From Portulaca oleracea (Eukaryota > Streptophyta > Magnoliopsida > Caryophyllales > Portulacaceae), in NCBI GenBank assembly GCA_029582165.1, contig CM055871.1, forward strand, positions 28,416,802-28,480,801: a DNA stretch of 64,000 bases, read 5' to 3'. The number at the start of each line of letters is the position of its first letter. The first letter of the stretch is position 1. The notes below the pieces were generated by a model. The model saw nothing but the letters and a program-made list of their open reading frames with translations. It ran no database searches and was not told the DNA's origin. The translations under genes were made by a program, and so were the position numbers. Positions 1-11,451 of this stretch are shown here, piece after piece.

Positions 1-1490
1 AGTAGCATGTAGAAGAAAAGGAGGGGGGAAGTTAGAAGAATTTCTCAGGGTCAATACTCCTAGGGAATTCTAGGGTGTCCATGGTGTGGATTTAGAGGTT
101 TATTTATACCGGAGAATGACCGCTAGGTTATGGCTTTAACACCAAGCTTAACCGGCCGGTTCGGCAAAAGGGCTTTTTTGCAAAATAGGTGATGGGGCGG
201 TTAGGTGCCGATGACTGAGGTATAAATTGTGTAATCAGGCGGATAGGATTCAAGGGTTGGAATGCAAAAATGCTAATCGGGCGATTAGGCGCCATGGATC
301 AGAATGGAAATTAGATAACCGGGCGATTAGGCTCCAGGGACTAAGATGCAAGTTCCGTAGCCGAGCAGTTACCGCCTGAGGGTTGCAGCACAATTCGAGA
401 GACCAACTTGCTAGGGTTTTGGCATTTAGCCGTAATCGGCTGATTACGAGCTTTGTCTTTTGGCGCGATTTCTCGTTTTGTGCTTAGTGGGTTTATGGGT
501 TTTGGTTTTGGGCTGGACTTCTACCATTTACTTGCTTTGAGGAGTCTAAAAATTAAAAAGAAAATTACAATTGTATCATACTACTCTCATAAACAGGGAC
601 AAAATCGAGCACCTAGAACAACATATTATTAATCCTTAACTCTTCCATTTTCCATCCATCTATCATCTACCCCAAATCAAAAGACACAAAATCTAAGATC
701 GAAGAAGGAAATTCACACGATCGTGAAGGAATTTTCGTCGGAGATTGAAAGACTTAAGTGGAAATTCTTGAAGATTTATTTCAACTCTAATTCATCTTCT
801 TGTGTTTTGAGATTTGATTATCATGTTTATAACTTTTATTATGCTTCAGTAATCATAACTGAGTAGATTGCAGCTATCTAGGGATTTATGAATCGAAACA
901 ATGGTATTTGGTTAGAATTTCTATAGTTTGTGCTTGAATTCTCTATTTGAATCAATAGAAAGTCATGTTCATTAATGTTTTTAACTATTTCTTTAAGCAT
1001 TGAATACTTGTAATTTGATATTAGCCTAAGAAGTACTGAAAGGTGAATTAGATTAATTTGACTACCGACTTTTCTGTCAATTTATGAAATTTTAGAGAAG
1101 ACTAGTAAATTAAGGAATCACTTTGATAATTTGAGATCTTTAACTTTGATAACTTGAAAGACATATTGAAGTTGTTTTTTAGGTTAATTAGAGTAATTAC
1201 GTTAAGCATCGAAAGAGCAATAGAATTTATTTGCTTATCGATTCTTGATTCGAATGAAAGTATGATTGCACAAGCTAATTTTTAATAATCAAACTCGTAT
1301 GCAAAACAAATCCCTAGATGTTCTTTACTCATTGATTAAAATTTAGATTAGTTGCATCGTTCTTAGCTACAATTGTTTACTCAAAGCAACCCGTCTCAAA
1401 AATCGATTAACTTAGCAACCAAGTAGAGGGCTAGTTCACTGCGTTGCTAGATTGAGTACTTGTGTGATCGACTTTGACATGTTACAGCCA
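1..1490 (+). mobile_element. Probable gypsy-type LTR or leader fragment
   Basis: No coding region is seen. Positions 180-380 contain three to four degenerate copies of a roughly 60-bp unit with the core CGGGCGATTAGGCGCC. Positions 780-1480 have the feel of the 3' part of a plant gypsy LTR, with a TAGGGATTTATGAATC-like motif and a stretch near 1435-1480 (CTGCGTTGCTAGATTGAGTA) that resembles the end of such LTRs. No terminal repeat or target duplication could be paired, so the boundaries are nominal and the assignment rests on general resemblance. Confidence 0.35.
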
Positions 1491-3046
1491 TACCCCATAA
1501 ACTTGCAGCTTGTCACTTTCCTATGCAAATTGGTCAAGAAGCTTATGCATGATAGAAACAACCTTTAGGTTTCCCAAATGAAAGTCAAGTATAACCTATC
1601 TAGTGGTTGGTTTCTTAAAGACCTTAAATCTTTTGATTCATGGGTTTGGAAGAATCTATTCAAGGCATATATATATTGAAAGAAAGGTTTTAGATGGAAA
1701 ATTAGATATGGTCCAGAGGTGAATTTTTGGAATGACTAGTGTCATTAACTCTCACTCTCTTCTTTAGCCAACCAGCCCTCCAACCACTTAAACAACGAGG
1801 TGCCTATAAAAGAATTCATCCAAAATAAAGAATGGGTTCAACAACAAACTTAGACAGGTTCTTCCTAATCTATTAATTTAGTCGGTGCTGAAAACTCCTA
1901 TCCGTATTCCTGACGAGCAAGATGAGATTTGTTGGGGTTTGATTGGGACTTGTGAATTTTCAACTAAGGCTGCTACTTAGTTGTGTTATGAGTTAGATTC
2001 AGGGCCAAAATGGGATGGTCATTGGATCTGGAAGCTTGATATTCAATCTTTAGCAGATTTTTCTTAATGGTCTTCCTCTAAGAGGGAATTTGCTAAATCG
2101 AGGTATTAATCTTGATCCTTCTGGTCCAATTTGCCTCCAACATTTGGACATGGATGACCATCTTTGACTCCAATGTCATTTCACGAAAAAGATCTATGAT
2201 ACTGCCAATTCCCATAGATAGTTGACCACTAATATTAACTGGCCAGTAGATAGCAAGTGTAGTATTATTCTTCAAACTCTTAAAAACCCTTTACCTTCTA
2301 CTGAGTTAATAGAGTCATCATTCATGTCAAGAGAAGTTTCGTCGAATAGCGAGCTAGAAACAAATTCTTTTCCCATTGACCAACCTCCCCTTAACCATAA
2401 CATTCAAAGATATCAACGAATGTGCAACCATATCCAAGTTCAGTGGATCTAATCATAGTTTGGATGTGTCAAGTTAAAGTTTGATGTATCACTCAACAAT
2501 CAAGGCTCAACGGCTGTGTTTGTCAAGTGCGACCATTTGGCTATATTTATTGAAAGCATGGGCTATGCGAGTTAACTCTCTTTCCATTTTGATGACAGAG
2601 GCCTCAGCACTCCATTTTGATCTCCAATAAACAATCCAAGCTAAACTCTCAAAAGTCCAGATTGAAGGAGACAGTTTGATCCTCATTCAAGTTATCAAAG
2701 GCTCTATTTACATCTGTTGGAAAATCAACATCATTATTCGAGACATTAAAAGTTATCAAAGGCTCTATTTACATCTGTTGGTAAATCAACATCATTATTC
2801 AAGACATTGAAACCTTTTCAAGTAGCTTGAAGATTTTTCCTTACATCATACCTATCGGGAAGAAAACTTTTCAACAGATTGGATGGCTAACCAGGGCCAC
2901 TTTTTAAATAATGCTATTATCTAAAGTTATAATGCTTTGGTTTTTTTCTTCTATTTTATGTGCGGACAACGTGGGAAGATGCCTTAATAGAAGGGGTCTA
3001 AGTCTTGATATATCCTTCTGTACCTGTTTAAAAAATAAATAAATAA
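1490..3046 (+). pseudogene. Decayed LINE (non-LTR retrotransposon) 3' region with RNase H
   Basis: Conceptual translation, broken by many stops and frameshifts, shows a 'WKIRYGPEVNFWND' stretch typical of the region before the zinc-binding domain of plant LINE reverse transcriptases. From about 2570 to 2900 it has an RNase H (RVT_3-type) signature: 'VQIEGDSLILIQVIKG', then 'HHTYREENFSTDWMANQGH'. In intact relatives this domain removes RNA or is a degenerate accessory domain at the C terminus of ORF2. An A-rich end (AAAAAATAAATAAATAA) near 3028-3046 fits a LINE tail. No ORF above 76 codons survives, so it is dead. The 5' boundary is not visible. Confidence 0.65.
2691..2812 (+). repeat. 61-bp tandem duplication inside the LINE RNase H region
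   Basis: The segment beginning GTTATCAAAGGCTCTATTTA at 2691 recurs at 2752 with only a few changes. The 61-bp period is not a multiple of three, so the duplication also shifts the reading frame. Confidence 0.9.
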
Positions 3047-3332
3047 TGTTTGCATTACAATACCAACAAACGCAAAGAACGTTTTGTAGTAGGGTTAGTC
3101 ACAACCCAACCAAATGAGTTGTTTTGCAAATCTTGATACACAGACCTTATGGCCCCTAGCTGACACTATGTTTGCTAGCAATATTTGAAATCCGCTACAA
3201 ATACCAACTAAACCAGCAAAAAATATTTCTTGCTCCTAGATTTATGTAGCAACTGGTCACTTTTTGTCATGTAAGTATTCTTTCACCACAACCAAAATTT
3301 GATAGCCGTAAATTTCCTCGCGTCAAATGTTT
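3047..3332. other. Intergenic, nothing recognised
   Basis: Moderately AT-rich sequence between the LINE tail and the MITE. I see no ORF, repeat pair or RNA gene. Confidence 0.5.
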
Positions 3333-3534
3333 GTTTAAACCTATGTTACTTCGACTCTTCATTTTCCCTGCCGTACCCGTGTTGGCCCCTTGATATCCGG
3401 ATAAGGGTACGACATTCGACACTTCAAATTACAATGAAAATATACAAATTTTCTTAAAATTAGCCGAATCCGACACCCATGTCTGTGTCTGACATGGACA
3501 TGTATACCCGAGTTTGAGTAACATAGGTTTAAAC
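3333..3534. mobile_element. MITE with 18-bp terminal inverted repeats
   Basis: The left end GTTTAAACCTATGTTACT (3333-3350) is the near-perfect reverse complement of the right end AGTAACATAGGTTTAAAC (3517-3534). The interior holds further inverted similarity around 'CCGTACCCGTGTTGG' and 'CCGACACCCATGTC'. This resembles a MITE type I recall as common in plant genomes, with the CTATGTTACTCGGAC consensus. The element is about 200 bp and non-coding. A target duplication was not resolved. It lies downstream of the 3' end of the minus-strand gene at 3680-7931. Confidence 0.8.
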
Positions 3535-3679
3535 TTACAAGAAACCATGAATCTTGTGTCAGTCACATGTATATTTGAAATGGGAACCGAGCCCACTGCT
3601 AGCAGGCTGCACTAGACGTCATTGCCTGCATATATATTGACATACAGGGAAATTATGACATGGGAAATAGGCTAAGCAA

Positions 3680-4053
3680 TCAAGTTCTGAAGCAAGGCTT
3701 TGCTTTAACAATATGTGCTCTTGGAACTGCAATATCAGTACCCAATCCTTTCTTTCCTTTAGTAATGCAACTTGTATGAGCAGTCTCCTTAGATTCAGCT
3801 TCTGTTTTCAACACTGACAGTCTATCCAACCTCATTTCATTTCTATTTCCTAGAATTTGATCATTATCTGAACAGGGACAACAAAGGGAATGGTTACTTC
3901 CATGACAACAATTCTTAACGACAAAACACAAAACATTGTGAGTTAGGTCTCTAACTAAATAGTGATTTTATGAAGTTACCATAAATTGGATAAAAGAAAT
4001 CCAAAGCGTGGATTAACTCATGATCATTGAAATTTTTCAAGTTATGGTTACAG

Positions 4054-4110
<57 letters not shown>

Positions 4111-7100
4111 TATATATAAACAAAAGTTGTTCCATACATATATTGCCCCCACACTATTCCTTTGACATACATGGCTAGACAAATATTATAGTCGACTCCG
4201 GATATCCCTGAATCACTGGATATTTAACTGCTTATAAAGAGAAGAATGTTATAACATATTCCATAATTCAAAAGATGTCGTAAACTGGATACCCTTGTAT
4301 GTCTTCATTCCCAAACTTCACCTAATGTGGCCGTGAAGGACCAATTTTAGGTTCCACTTAATTGTACACAAAAGCAATCACACACATATATAAATAGACA
4401 TATATATATATATATACACACACATAAACAAAAGTTGGTTCCTATATTATTCCTTTGACATACATGGCTCGGCAAATATTATAGTCGGCTCCAGATATCC
4501 CTGAACAACTGGATATTTGACTGCTTACAAACAGAAGATTGTTCTATCATATTTTACATAATTCAAAAGATGTCGTTAACTGGATACCTTTGTACGTCTT
4601 CATTCCTAAACTTCGCCTGATGTGTCCGTGAAGGACCAATTTTAGGTTCCACTTAATCGACACAACAAACAATTGTACTTTATGTCCCCCTTTCCTGCCA
4701 ATAGCTAATTCTTTGTGATCATACTCTGATGATTTTGTTCAGATACTTTATTTCAGACTTATTAAAGACAGTGACATAATTTGCAGGAGCGAAAATTGAT
4801 CTTTATAGAAAATCTACCAGTTTTATTTCGGAACATAAACGGGCCAATATGATCAAGTTGGTAACCAGTAGGTAAGAACATCTTCGAATGTGGAATCAAC
4901 ATTGAAGTTTGTTCTCAAGAAATTTCGCAATTAGTATAAGCTAAACACAAATGCATGCTTCTGTATTACTATACACTATATTCCTTAGAATCGTGAATTT
5001 GTTACCATATGGCTCAAGGCATCAATGAGGTTCATCACTAATCGTATATCAGGTTAGGCTTCAGAGTTGAGAGTTACAATGGCAAGTTGCAGACCGTCCT
5101 GGAATTTGAACCATGACTGCAAGTCTGCCATGGATATTGAGTGGTCCGTGTAACTTTGATAGCTAAAGACAAGGTATACTTTTTTCTGATTTCAAATATA
5201 GTGTAGTAACCTACATGATGCACAAATGTAGAATAATAACAATGATCTGTTGTGCTAGCACATTGTATAGGCGACGTACAATATATATGGTGATTGATAT
5301 ATAAAAAGGCAGACGCCACAGTTGTTTATGCATGCTAAGATGTCATAAATCCACTCTTGAGACATCAAGTTCACCCAATGAGTTTTATGAACCTGGATTC
5401 AAAATGCGGCCCATGTGCGACAAAACAGCCGCACTTGGATAACTTGTGTGGAAGTGCAAGAACTTTGTTTCCTTCCTATGACAACATCATCTATACAGTG
5501 AATGAACCAAATCCCAACGAACAGCATTTTGGATCAATGGGTATAAGTAATTAGCATAAATACTAGCCCACTCAAGGGCCATATTTCGGAGCAGTAATTC
5601 TAAATGTCTCCTGTCAAATTTTAATTTTGAACGTTATAACTCATTTCATACGGCAACTGAACCATTATTTCAAGCAAAAATGGAGGTAAGAGATAGCAAA
5701 AGGTTTTGAGATATTCTTGGATGTTCTCGGATTTTGCTAATGTCCATGCTTTGGTTTGCTTACATAACACAACATTCTGTGCTACTTTTATAGGTTCATC
5801 AAGTAGTAGATTTTCTTCAACCACATTTTCCTCAACTACAAACAAAAGACTGCCTCCAAACTGTACACCATTTCTTTTTCTAGAATGGTAGGTTGCTAAA
5901 ACTTCCAGCTTTTGCACAGTTTGATGCAAAGATAAAGCTAAATATTTATGTTCCCCACCAAAATGCAATATTTCAGGCAATAGTTTTGATAACCTGCGTG
6001 GGTTTGGCAGAAAATTATATGAAACCCCGCACCAGCATATTTCTTAGCCTCATATTCTATCAAATGTCAGGGACAAAATAAATTCCAATACAAGAAGCAC
6101 AGGGTTAGCTAGTCGACCATTCCGTGGTACAGTCAACAAACTAAAACAGTAATCACAGCACAAGCATGCTACGTGCTTTCTTGAAGGGATAATGCAATTT
6201 ACCAGGGCTAGACATAACAGCACGTGGTCTAGGAATATAACTAGCTCTGGGACGTGGTTTGGCACTTTCCTCTGTTTTCTGTCCGCTTTTCTTAGCAACT
6301 GTCAATTTAACACGTAGAAATAATTAAGGACACAATAATTCCCAGTAATGCAGTAACAGCAAATAGCAGTAGCTAAAGAGAACAGAAGTACCAACATCTT
6401 GGCAATGAAGGAGATGGGGTAATTGATCGTGGAACATATGATTTTGGCACCTTGGCTGCTTTAAGGTGTTTACATTCCTTCTCTACCAGCAAACACAGCA
6501 GATTGATGGAAACAAAAACATTACAACCGATTTCATATCTATGATACATATGAGAAATAAACATTTAGAAAGCAGCAGCCATACTTCCATAATATAAGAA
6601 TAATACTAACGGAATGAATAAACCCTAAAGCATAGAGCTGCATTCAAGAAGACTCCCGTAGGAATGCATGGGTGTATGACAAGTGAGGACTCTAAAGGAT
6701 CCAAGAAGAGTAACCACAAGAGGGCAATGTAAATATCATGTAAAGGGATATGAAGGACTGACAACAAGGGCGCCATATGAAGATCATGTAAAGGGGAATG
6801 ATTTGACCAAATAGTCTTACCCTGTTATTTATGTGAGTAAGGTGAGGTTCGGTAAAATAAGGTTGTGTTATTAGCGTAAAATATTGATAATATTATGTAA
6901 AAATGAAAAAAAAATGATACAAAACATCTAATCTAGTTTATATACTTTTATTTGACGCAACCCTAAGTTACTGATGTAAAGAACAGTGAAAAAGTGTATA
7001 TACACCGGAAACATAAATATAACAAGAATCTAACACTACACAAAAATTCACAGTGACATGGAATCGAATAATTGATTTGCAGGACAACCAGTTTAGCAAA

Positions 7101-7931
7101 GAGGCCTTACACAATTATGTCCAGAGCAGTAGCAGGTAATCAAATCATAGAACCCATTTATCGACAACAAATGTATATAAGAAAATAAAAGTAGATGGCA
7201 TGGAGGAAATGAGATGATTCCATATGATTGTAAACAATATTTGCCACTGCCTACATCAGCCCAGCCCCAGTTAATGAAATGAAGGCTGAGATCAAAATCA
7301 GATATCAGTAGCACATAGAAGTTGCCTCTGACACTACCAGCAATCAAAGGGGAAACTAGAAAATATTACCAAGAATAACAAGTAGCTATGGGTCCTTGAT
7401 TATGGCCAGCATCTGATGAGCTTTGGTCCCATAAGGCCATAAATAGTATGGGTCCTGAGAGCTTGGGAAAATTGGAAAACCTTACAAATGTCCTCTTAAG
7501 AATTAGATAAGAGTAAGTCCTACAAATTACTACAGCACAGCATAGATAGATATCCTTGGGTTTCATGAAGAAAAACAAAAATCATACTATTTACCCAATT
7601 ACCGAATCCTGGAAAAGTTGAACAAGATTGTAGCTGAAGTAAGAGGAATACCAGGACTAAGATCTCGAATTGTTAGAGAATTGAAGTCCTGCAGCGGAAT
7701 TACGAACCCCTCATAGTCATCATCTTCCTGTGCAACCTTTACTTTCACATGTGGATACACTTTAAAATTCAAACAAAATGAACAATCAGAAACCCATTTC
7801 TTCAACTTCAATTCAAATAGAAACAAACCCGAACCAACAATCAAACAAATAAATAATCGGAATGGGAAAATCAAAATAAAACGTACTTGTTTGAGTTTGC
7901 ATTTGTACAAGACGAGCGTGGTTTTTATCAT
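3680..7931 (-). CDS. Unrecognised multi-exon protein gene, model partly resolved
   Basis: I do not recognise the family. Supported minus-strand exons are: exon 1 at 7931-7887 (ATG, 15 codons, donor GTACGT); exon 2 at 7727-7603 (acceptor GCACAG, donor GTAATT, with 'DDDYEGFVIPLQDF' and 'SPGIPLTSATILFNFSR'); a probable exon near 6482-6395 ('AAKVPKSYVPRSITPSPS'); an exon at 6298-6203 ('KPRPRASYIPRPRAVMSSP', acceptor GACAG, donor GTAAAT); and the terminal exon at 3867-3680, ending TGA. Phases agree between exons 1 and 2 and between the last two. The exon(s) linking 7603 to 6482 are unresolved; 7480-7380 is a candidate. The product is small, acidic near its N terminus and basic and proline/arginine-rich in the middle. 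No membrane segment or enzyme motif is visible. A 2.3-kb last intron (3868-6202) carries (TA)n and a tandem duplication. Confidence 0.6.
4062..4098. repeat. (TA)n then (CA)n microsatellite
   Basis: An almost pure TA tract, followed by CACACACACA to about 4112. It lies in the last intron of the minus-strand gene. Confidence 0.9.
4100..4665. repeat. Tandem duplication of about 294 bp in an intron
   Basis: The block at about 4110-4370 recurs at about 4410-4665. Matching landmarks include TTTGACATACATGGCT (4161 and 4454), ATTCAAAAGATGTCGT and AAGGACCAATTTTAGGTTCC (4336 and 4631). Scattered substitutions show it is not recent. Both copies start with a (TA)n/(CA)n stretch, which suggests the microsatellite seeded the duplication. 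Confidence 0.9.
5621..5980 (-). CDS. 119-codon open frame in the last intron, possible alternative exon
   Basis: Uninterrupted ATG-to-TAA frame inside the large last intron of the 3680-7931 gene, on the same strand. Its codon choice and composition look protein-like, for example 'KLEVLATYHSRKRNG', 'LLFVVEENVVEENLLLDEP' and 'VVLCKQTKAWTLAKSEN'. It has no domain that I recognise. It is not needed to join the two flanking exons in phase. It could be a retained or alternative exon, a remnant of an inserted coding sequence, or chance. Confidence 0.3.
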   Translation of the reverse strand: MPEILHFGGEHKYLALSLHQTVQKLEVLATYHSRKRNGVQFGGSLLFVVEENVVEENLLLDEPIKVAQNVVLCKQTKAWTLAKSENIQEYLKTFCYLLPPFLLEIMVQLPYEMSYNVQN

Positions 7932-8714
7932 ATCACATCATATGGGGGCATTCAAAATGAAACAAAATAAAGCGTAGCACTCCATCACACAACGTGACCC
8001 TTGTCTTCTTTTCTTTTTGGTTTCTGAGAAGATAGGGTCAAAGACACGCAAACAGTATCTAGAACTAGAAGCAATGAATTATGAATGAATGGTCAATGAA
8101 ACGTGTTGGTTTGGTAGAATAAAAATGGGGCATGTTGAAATAGGAAGGAACAAACATCAAAGTCCAAATACTTTGTGTTGCAGGCTTGCAGCCTTGCAGG
8201 GCATTAGGGGTAGGGCCGTTGTTTACTTTGGCAGGCCCACCAATATACTACAGATCTTAAGGGTACATTTGGAGAGATTTTAGCAATGGGATGAATATAA
8301 AATTAGAATCTTAGAGAGATGGGTATGGAATTAGATACTAAAAGTGAAGTTGTTTGGCTAAAAAGTGGAATGGAATGGTTCTTCCCAGGGGGTCATGGGC
8401 ATGACATGGGGTGTCACGACCGTGACCTCCCTCTGTCTCCCTCATTCTCACTCTGATTGGGCCCAAAATGTTTCTAACACTTCTTCTTACCCTCTTCCTC
8501 GAGCCTAGCTACTCAAAACATTGAAACTCTCGCACTTTCACCTAAACACTCCCTCACACTCACATTCACATTTTTGCTTTTTCAATGATTTTCTATATTT
8601 TTTTCTGGGTTTTCACCCTTTTTTCTCCTTTTTTTCTTCTAAAACCTAGAAATAATACATCGGATTACCAACATGGGTCACCTTCCATAAAGCGCTTGTT
8701 TTAGGTCCTGAGCT
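7932..8714. other. Upstream region of the unrecognised gene and repeat-like intergenic DNA
   Basis: 7932-8090 is the presumed 5' leader/promoter of the minus-strand gene. It includes a short upstream ATG frame that stops just before the main ATG. 8260-8480 has the composition of repeat DNA (TGTCACGACCGTGACCTCC), possibly the untranslated end of the Athila-like debris that follows. No ORF is supportable. Confidence 0.4.
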
Positions 8715-10460
8715 TGACCATATCTACCTCTACTCGATGATCTCAAGATCGATGGGGTGAACGTCCTCGACGACCTTATCTTCTCCACTGGCCTCATAGT
8801 GCTTGATCTTCAAATAGTTGACCTTAAAACCTTGCAACGCCCCTGCCGGCTTATCATTGAGTCTTGAGTACATCCGATGATCGAGAACATATAAGTGAAC
8901 TCTCAAGAATCCATCGACAATCGTTAGTAACATCAACGGTAAATCAAATGCCTTCGAGAAATCAGTAGAGTCATGAAACGCATAAATGGTCATGAGTTCT
9001 CGAACGTGTCCTTTAGGTAAGGGCAGTCTAGACCACCAAGGGGGTCAAGCCCTTGGAGGTCACCTCGAGACGAAAGGTTCAACAGATCATACAGAGGGCG
9101 ATGGGGCACGAAAACCGCATGTTACAATTCCTCCTCCCCCACACTTATAATTGTCACTTATTTCGAACTCGAAGCATTCAAGGGTGACAAAGTCCGTGTC
9201 ATCCCTTATATGGAGTGTGAGGTCCACACTAAAAGCCCTAGGAGGTGGGGTTTGGTCAAAGGGAATCCAAAGGATTCATACTCGCTGTTATCCTCAAATT
9301 CAACCCCCCCCCCCTTCGAGAGGGTCTTGGTCATCAAGGGCGAAACTCTCGTAAAGCGCCCCACTCTCTCCTTTTGAAGGAGGAGGCTCAGACTCATCAA
9401 CACCAAGACTTTCCACAAAGACAAACAACTCAACCTTCGGCAAGCATTCGATATTCTCAACATAAGGAACATAGACACATGAATCTCCGAAGAGAAATGA
9501 CTCAAACATGCATACCTTTAGTGGATCCTTGGACGGTTGATCATGCCTGGGCTTCTTGTGATTATGCTCATTGATTTCTTTTTTCATCACATTGACTCGG
9601 TAACAAGGATGCTAAACGTTCGGTGTGACCATGGACTTTCCCCAGCTGAATTCAAGCTTTTCCTTGCCAATGTTGGGCGTCAACATCCCATTGTGCACGT
9701 TGATGATTGCACTCTCCGTGGTTAAGAATGGCCTTCCCTAGATGATGGGAATGCGAGCATCTTCCTACATGTCGAGTACCACAAAGTCACATGGTATGAA
9801 GAACTTCCCCACTTGCATCGGAACATCTTCCATGATAACCATGTCGAATTGACCAGTCTGTTAGCTGCAGAGAGATGGAAGTGGGAATAAGGTCACCTAG
9901 ATTGAGCCTTTTGCGTACTGAATACGGCATTACGCTCACGCTCACTCCAAGGTCGTACAAAGCACGACTTATCTCTAAGTCAACAATGGAGCATGGAATT
10001 AAGAAGCTCCCTGGGTCAGCAAGTTTTCGCAATGGTTTGTTGTCGATGATAGTGCTACACTCCATAGTCCCAGGATCGTGGCATGGTCGCTCACTTTCCT
10101 CTAGTTGGTCAGGAAATCCTTCAGGAATTTCTTATATGTAGGAATGTCACTAATAACATCAATGAACGATATGTTGATATGGAGCTTGCAGAGCACTCCC
10201 AAGAATCGAGCGAAGTTGGTGTTCTCCTTGTTCTTGGCCAATCTTTGAGGGATTGGAACGACCGATTTGTATGGGCGAGCTTCTTGTGTCACATGCTCAC
10301 CGGAATCTTCCACAACCAGTCCCTTCTCCTTTGTCTCCTTTCCCTTAGACATTTTTTAATCGCCTCTCGACTTGAGGCTCGCTCCTCAACCATCTTATCG
10401 GCCTCCTCTCTTGTCACATCCTCAAGGTCTACCTCATCATGTATCACCTGCTTCATTGGA
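8715..10460 (-). pseudogene. Athila/Tat-type gypsy gag-pol remnant
   Basis: Minus-strand frames read in the expected order of an Athila-type polyprotein but with stops and deletions. 10460-10101: acidic linker ('DEVDLEDVTREEADKMVEER') and the 'VVPIPQRLAKNKENTNFARF ... LHINISFIDV' block typical of the gag/protease junction. 10065-9787: retropepsin-like segment with 'DLGVSVSVMPYSVRKRLNLG', where the D-L-G triad is kept. 9590-9206: the 'VENIECLPKVELFVFVESLG' spacer. 8993-8730: a piece resembling the integrase C-terminal tail ('GFKVNYLKIKHYEASGEDK'). Reverse transcriptase, RNase H and the integrase core are missing, so this is an internally deleted relic. One frameshift lies near 10345. Confidence 0.7.
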
Positions 10461-10690
10461 TCACTCTCAAGGAGATTGATCGGCTCTCGCAAGACATGGC
10501 TGAGTTTAAGACCGCTCAACAGTTGAAGCCAGGCATGGACGTTCAAACCTCTTCGACCCCATCTGTCGGTGCTTCTTTGGGGTGCAAGATATGCGGTGGT
10601 TCTCATGTGTCATTCATGTGCCAGCAAGAGATGGTTACCAACGAGCAAGATAATGCATGGGAAGGTTGCATAGGAGTGTTGGTATTTTAG
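10439..10690 (+). pseudogene. Gag zinc-knuckle fragment, opposite strand
   Basis: An 83-codon frame containing 'CKICGGSHVSFMC' (CX2CX3HX4C) at about 10580-10620. This is a nucleocapsid-type knuckle such as Athila/Ogre gags carry, preceded by a helical 'LKEIDRLSQDMAEFKTAQQL'. It abuts the minus-strand Athila relic head to head. It is either an inverted fragment of the same element or a second insertion. Confidence 0.5.
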
Positions 10691-10860
10691 TAACTTTATA
10701 TGTATGACCTTAAGTGCTATTACTATTATTATTCATGTGGGTATTTTTTTAGTTAATTATGTGGTATTTTAGAGATTTCGGAAAACCTAATATTATAAAT
10801 AATTAATGACTTTCAATTGTGTTAATTTTCTATTTTTTTAATTTTCTGTGTACTTAATTA

Positions 10861-10875
10861 TGGGTATAAATACCC
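10861..10875 (+). promoter_or_regulatory. TATA box of the old gypsy LTR
   Basis: GGGTATAAATACCC lies upstream of a pyrimidine-rich leader, as in U3/R regions of plant LTRs. It is probably inactive in its nested context. Confidence 0.4.
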
Positions 10876-11367
10876 TTTTTAGCTAAACCCTAGTTTATTA
10901 AACAAACCCCTACCATTCTTTTCTCCAACGGCATAACCCGATCCTTCCCCCCTTCATTTCTTCTTTTTCTCTCTCCCGAGTTTCTACCTAAAACCACCAC
11001 CGCTCACCCCAACCCACCACCACCACCTCCCGTCGCGTCGCACCACCACTCGACAGCCGCCTAACCCTCGAGCACCACCACTCACCCCACCGGACCACCA
11101 CCCCGAGCCACCAAACCGCTCCACGGGGAAGTAGTAACCGACATTGTTACTGTTGTTTGGACGATCGTCGCACCACCAACAGTCCACCATCGGTTACGAC
11201 ACCACCTCACTGCCCCCATTGTCGCCGCCGCTCTGGCCTCCTCCCTCTCTTGTGTTTGGGTATAAACGTCAATCTTGATTCTAGCTACATGGTTCGGTTT
11301 TAGTATTAATGCATGGTTGCTATGGTTTTCTTCTTTTACGTGAATCACATATTAGTTTGTAGTAATG

Positions 11368-11370
<3 letters not shown>

Positions 11371-11412
<42 letters not shown>

Positions 11413-11450
11413 CATTATTATTATTATTATTATTATCATCATCATCATTA
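11371..11450. repeat. (TTA)n microsatellite
   Basis: About 80 bp of TTA/TCA triplets. The copia solo LTR inserted at its right edge. Confidence 0.95.
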
Positions 11451-11451
11451 T

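Noticed and set aside
10083..10526. 147-codon plus frame
   Set aside because: Antisense to the Athila-type minus-strand coding relic; shadow frame.
11082..11348. Minus-strand glycine/valine-rich frames
   Set aside because: Antisense to a CCACC-rich LTR leader; composition artefact.
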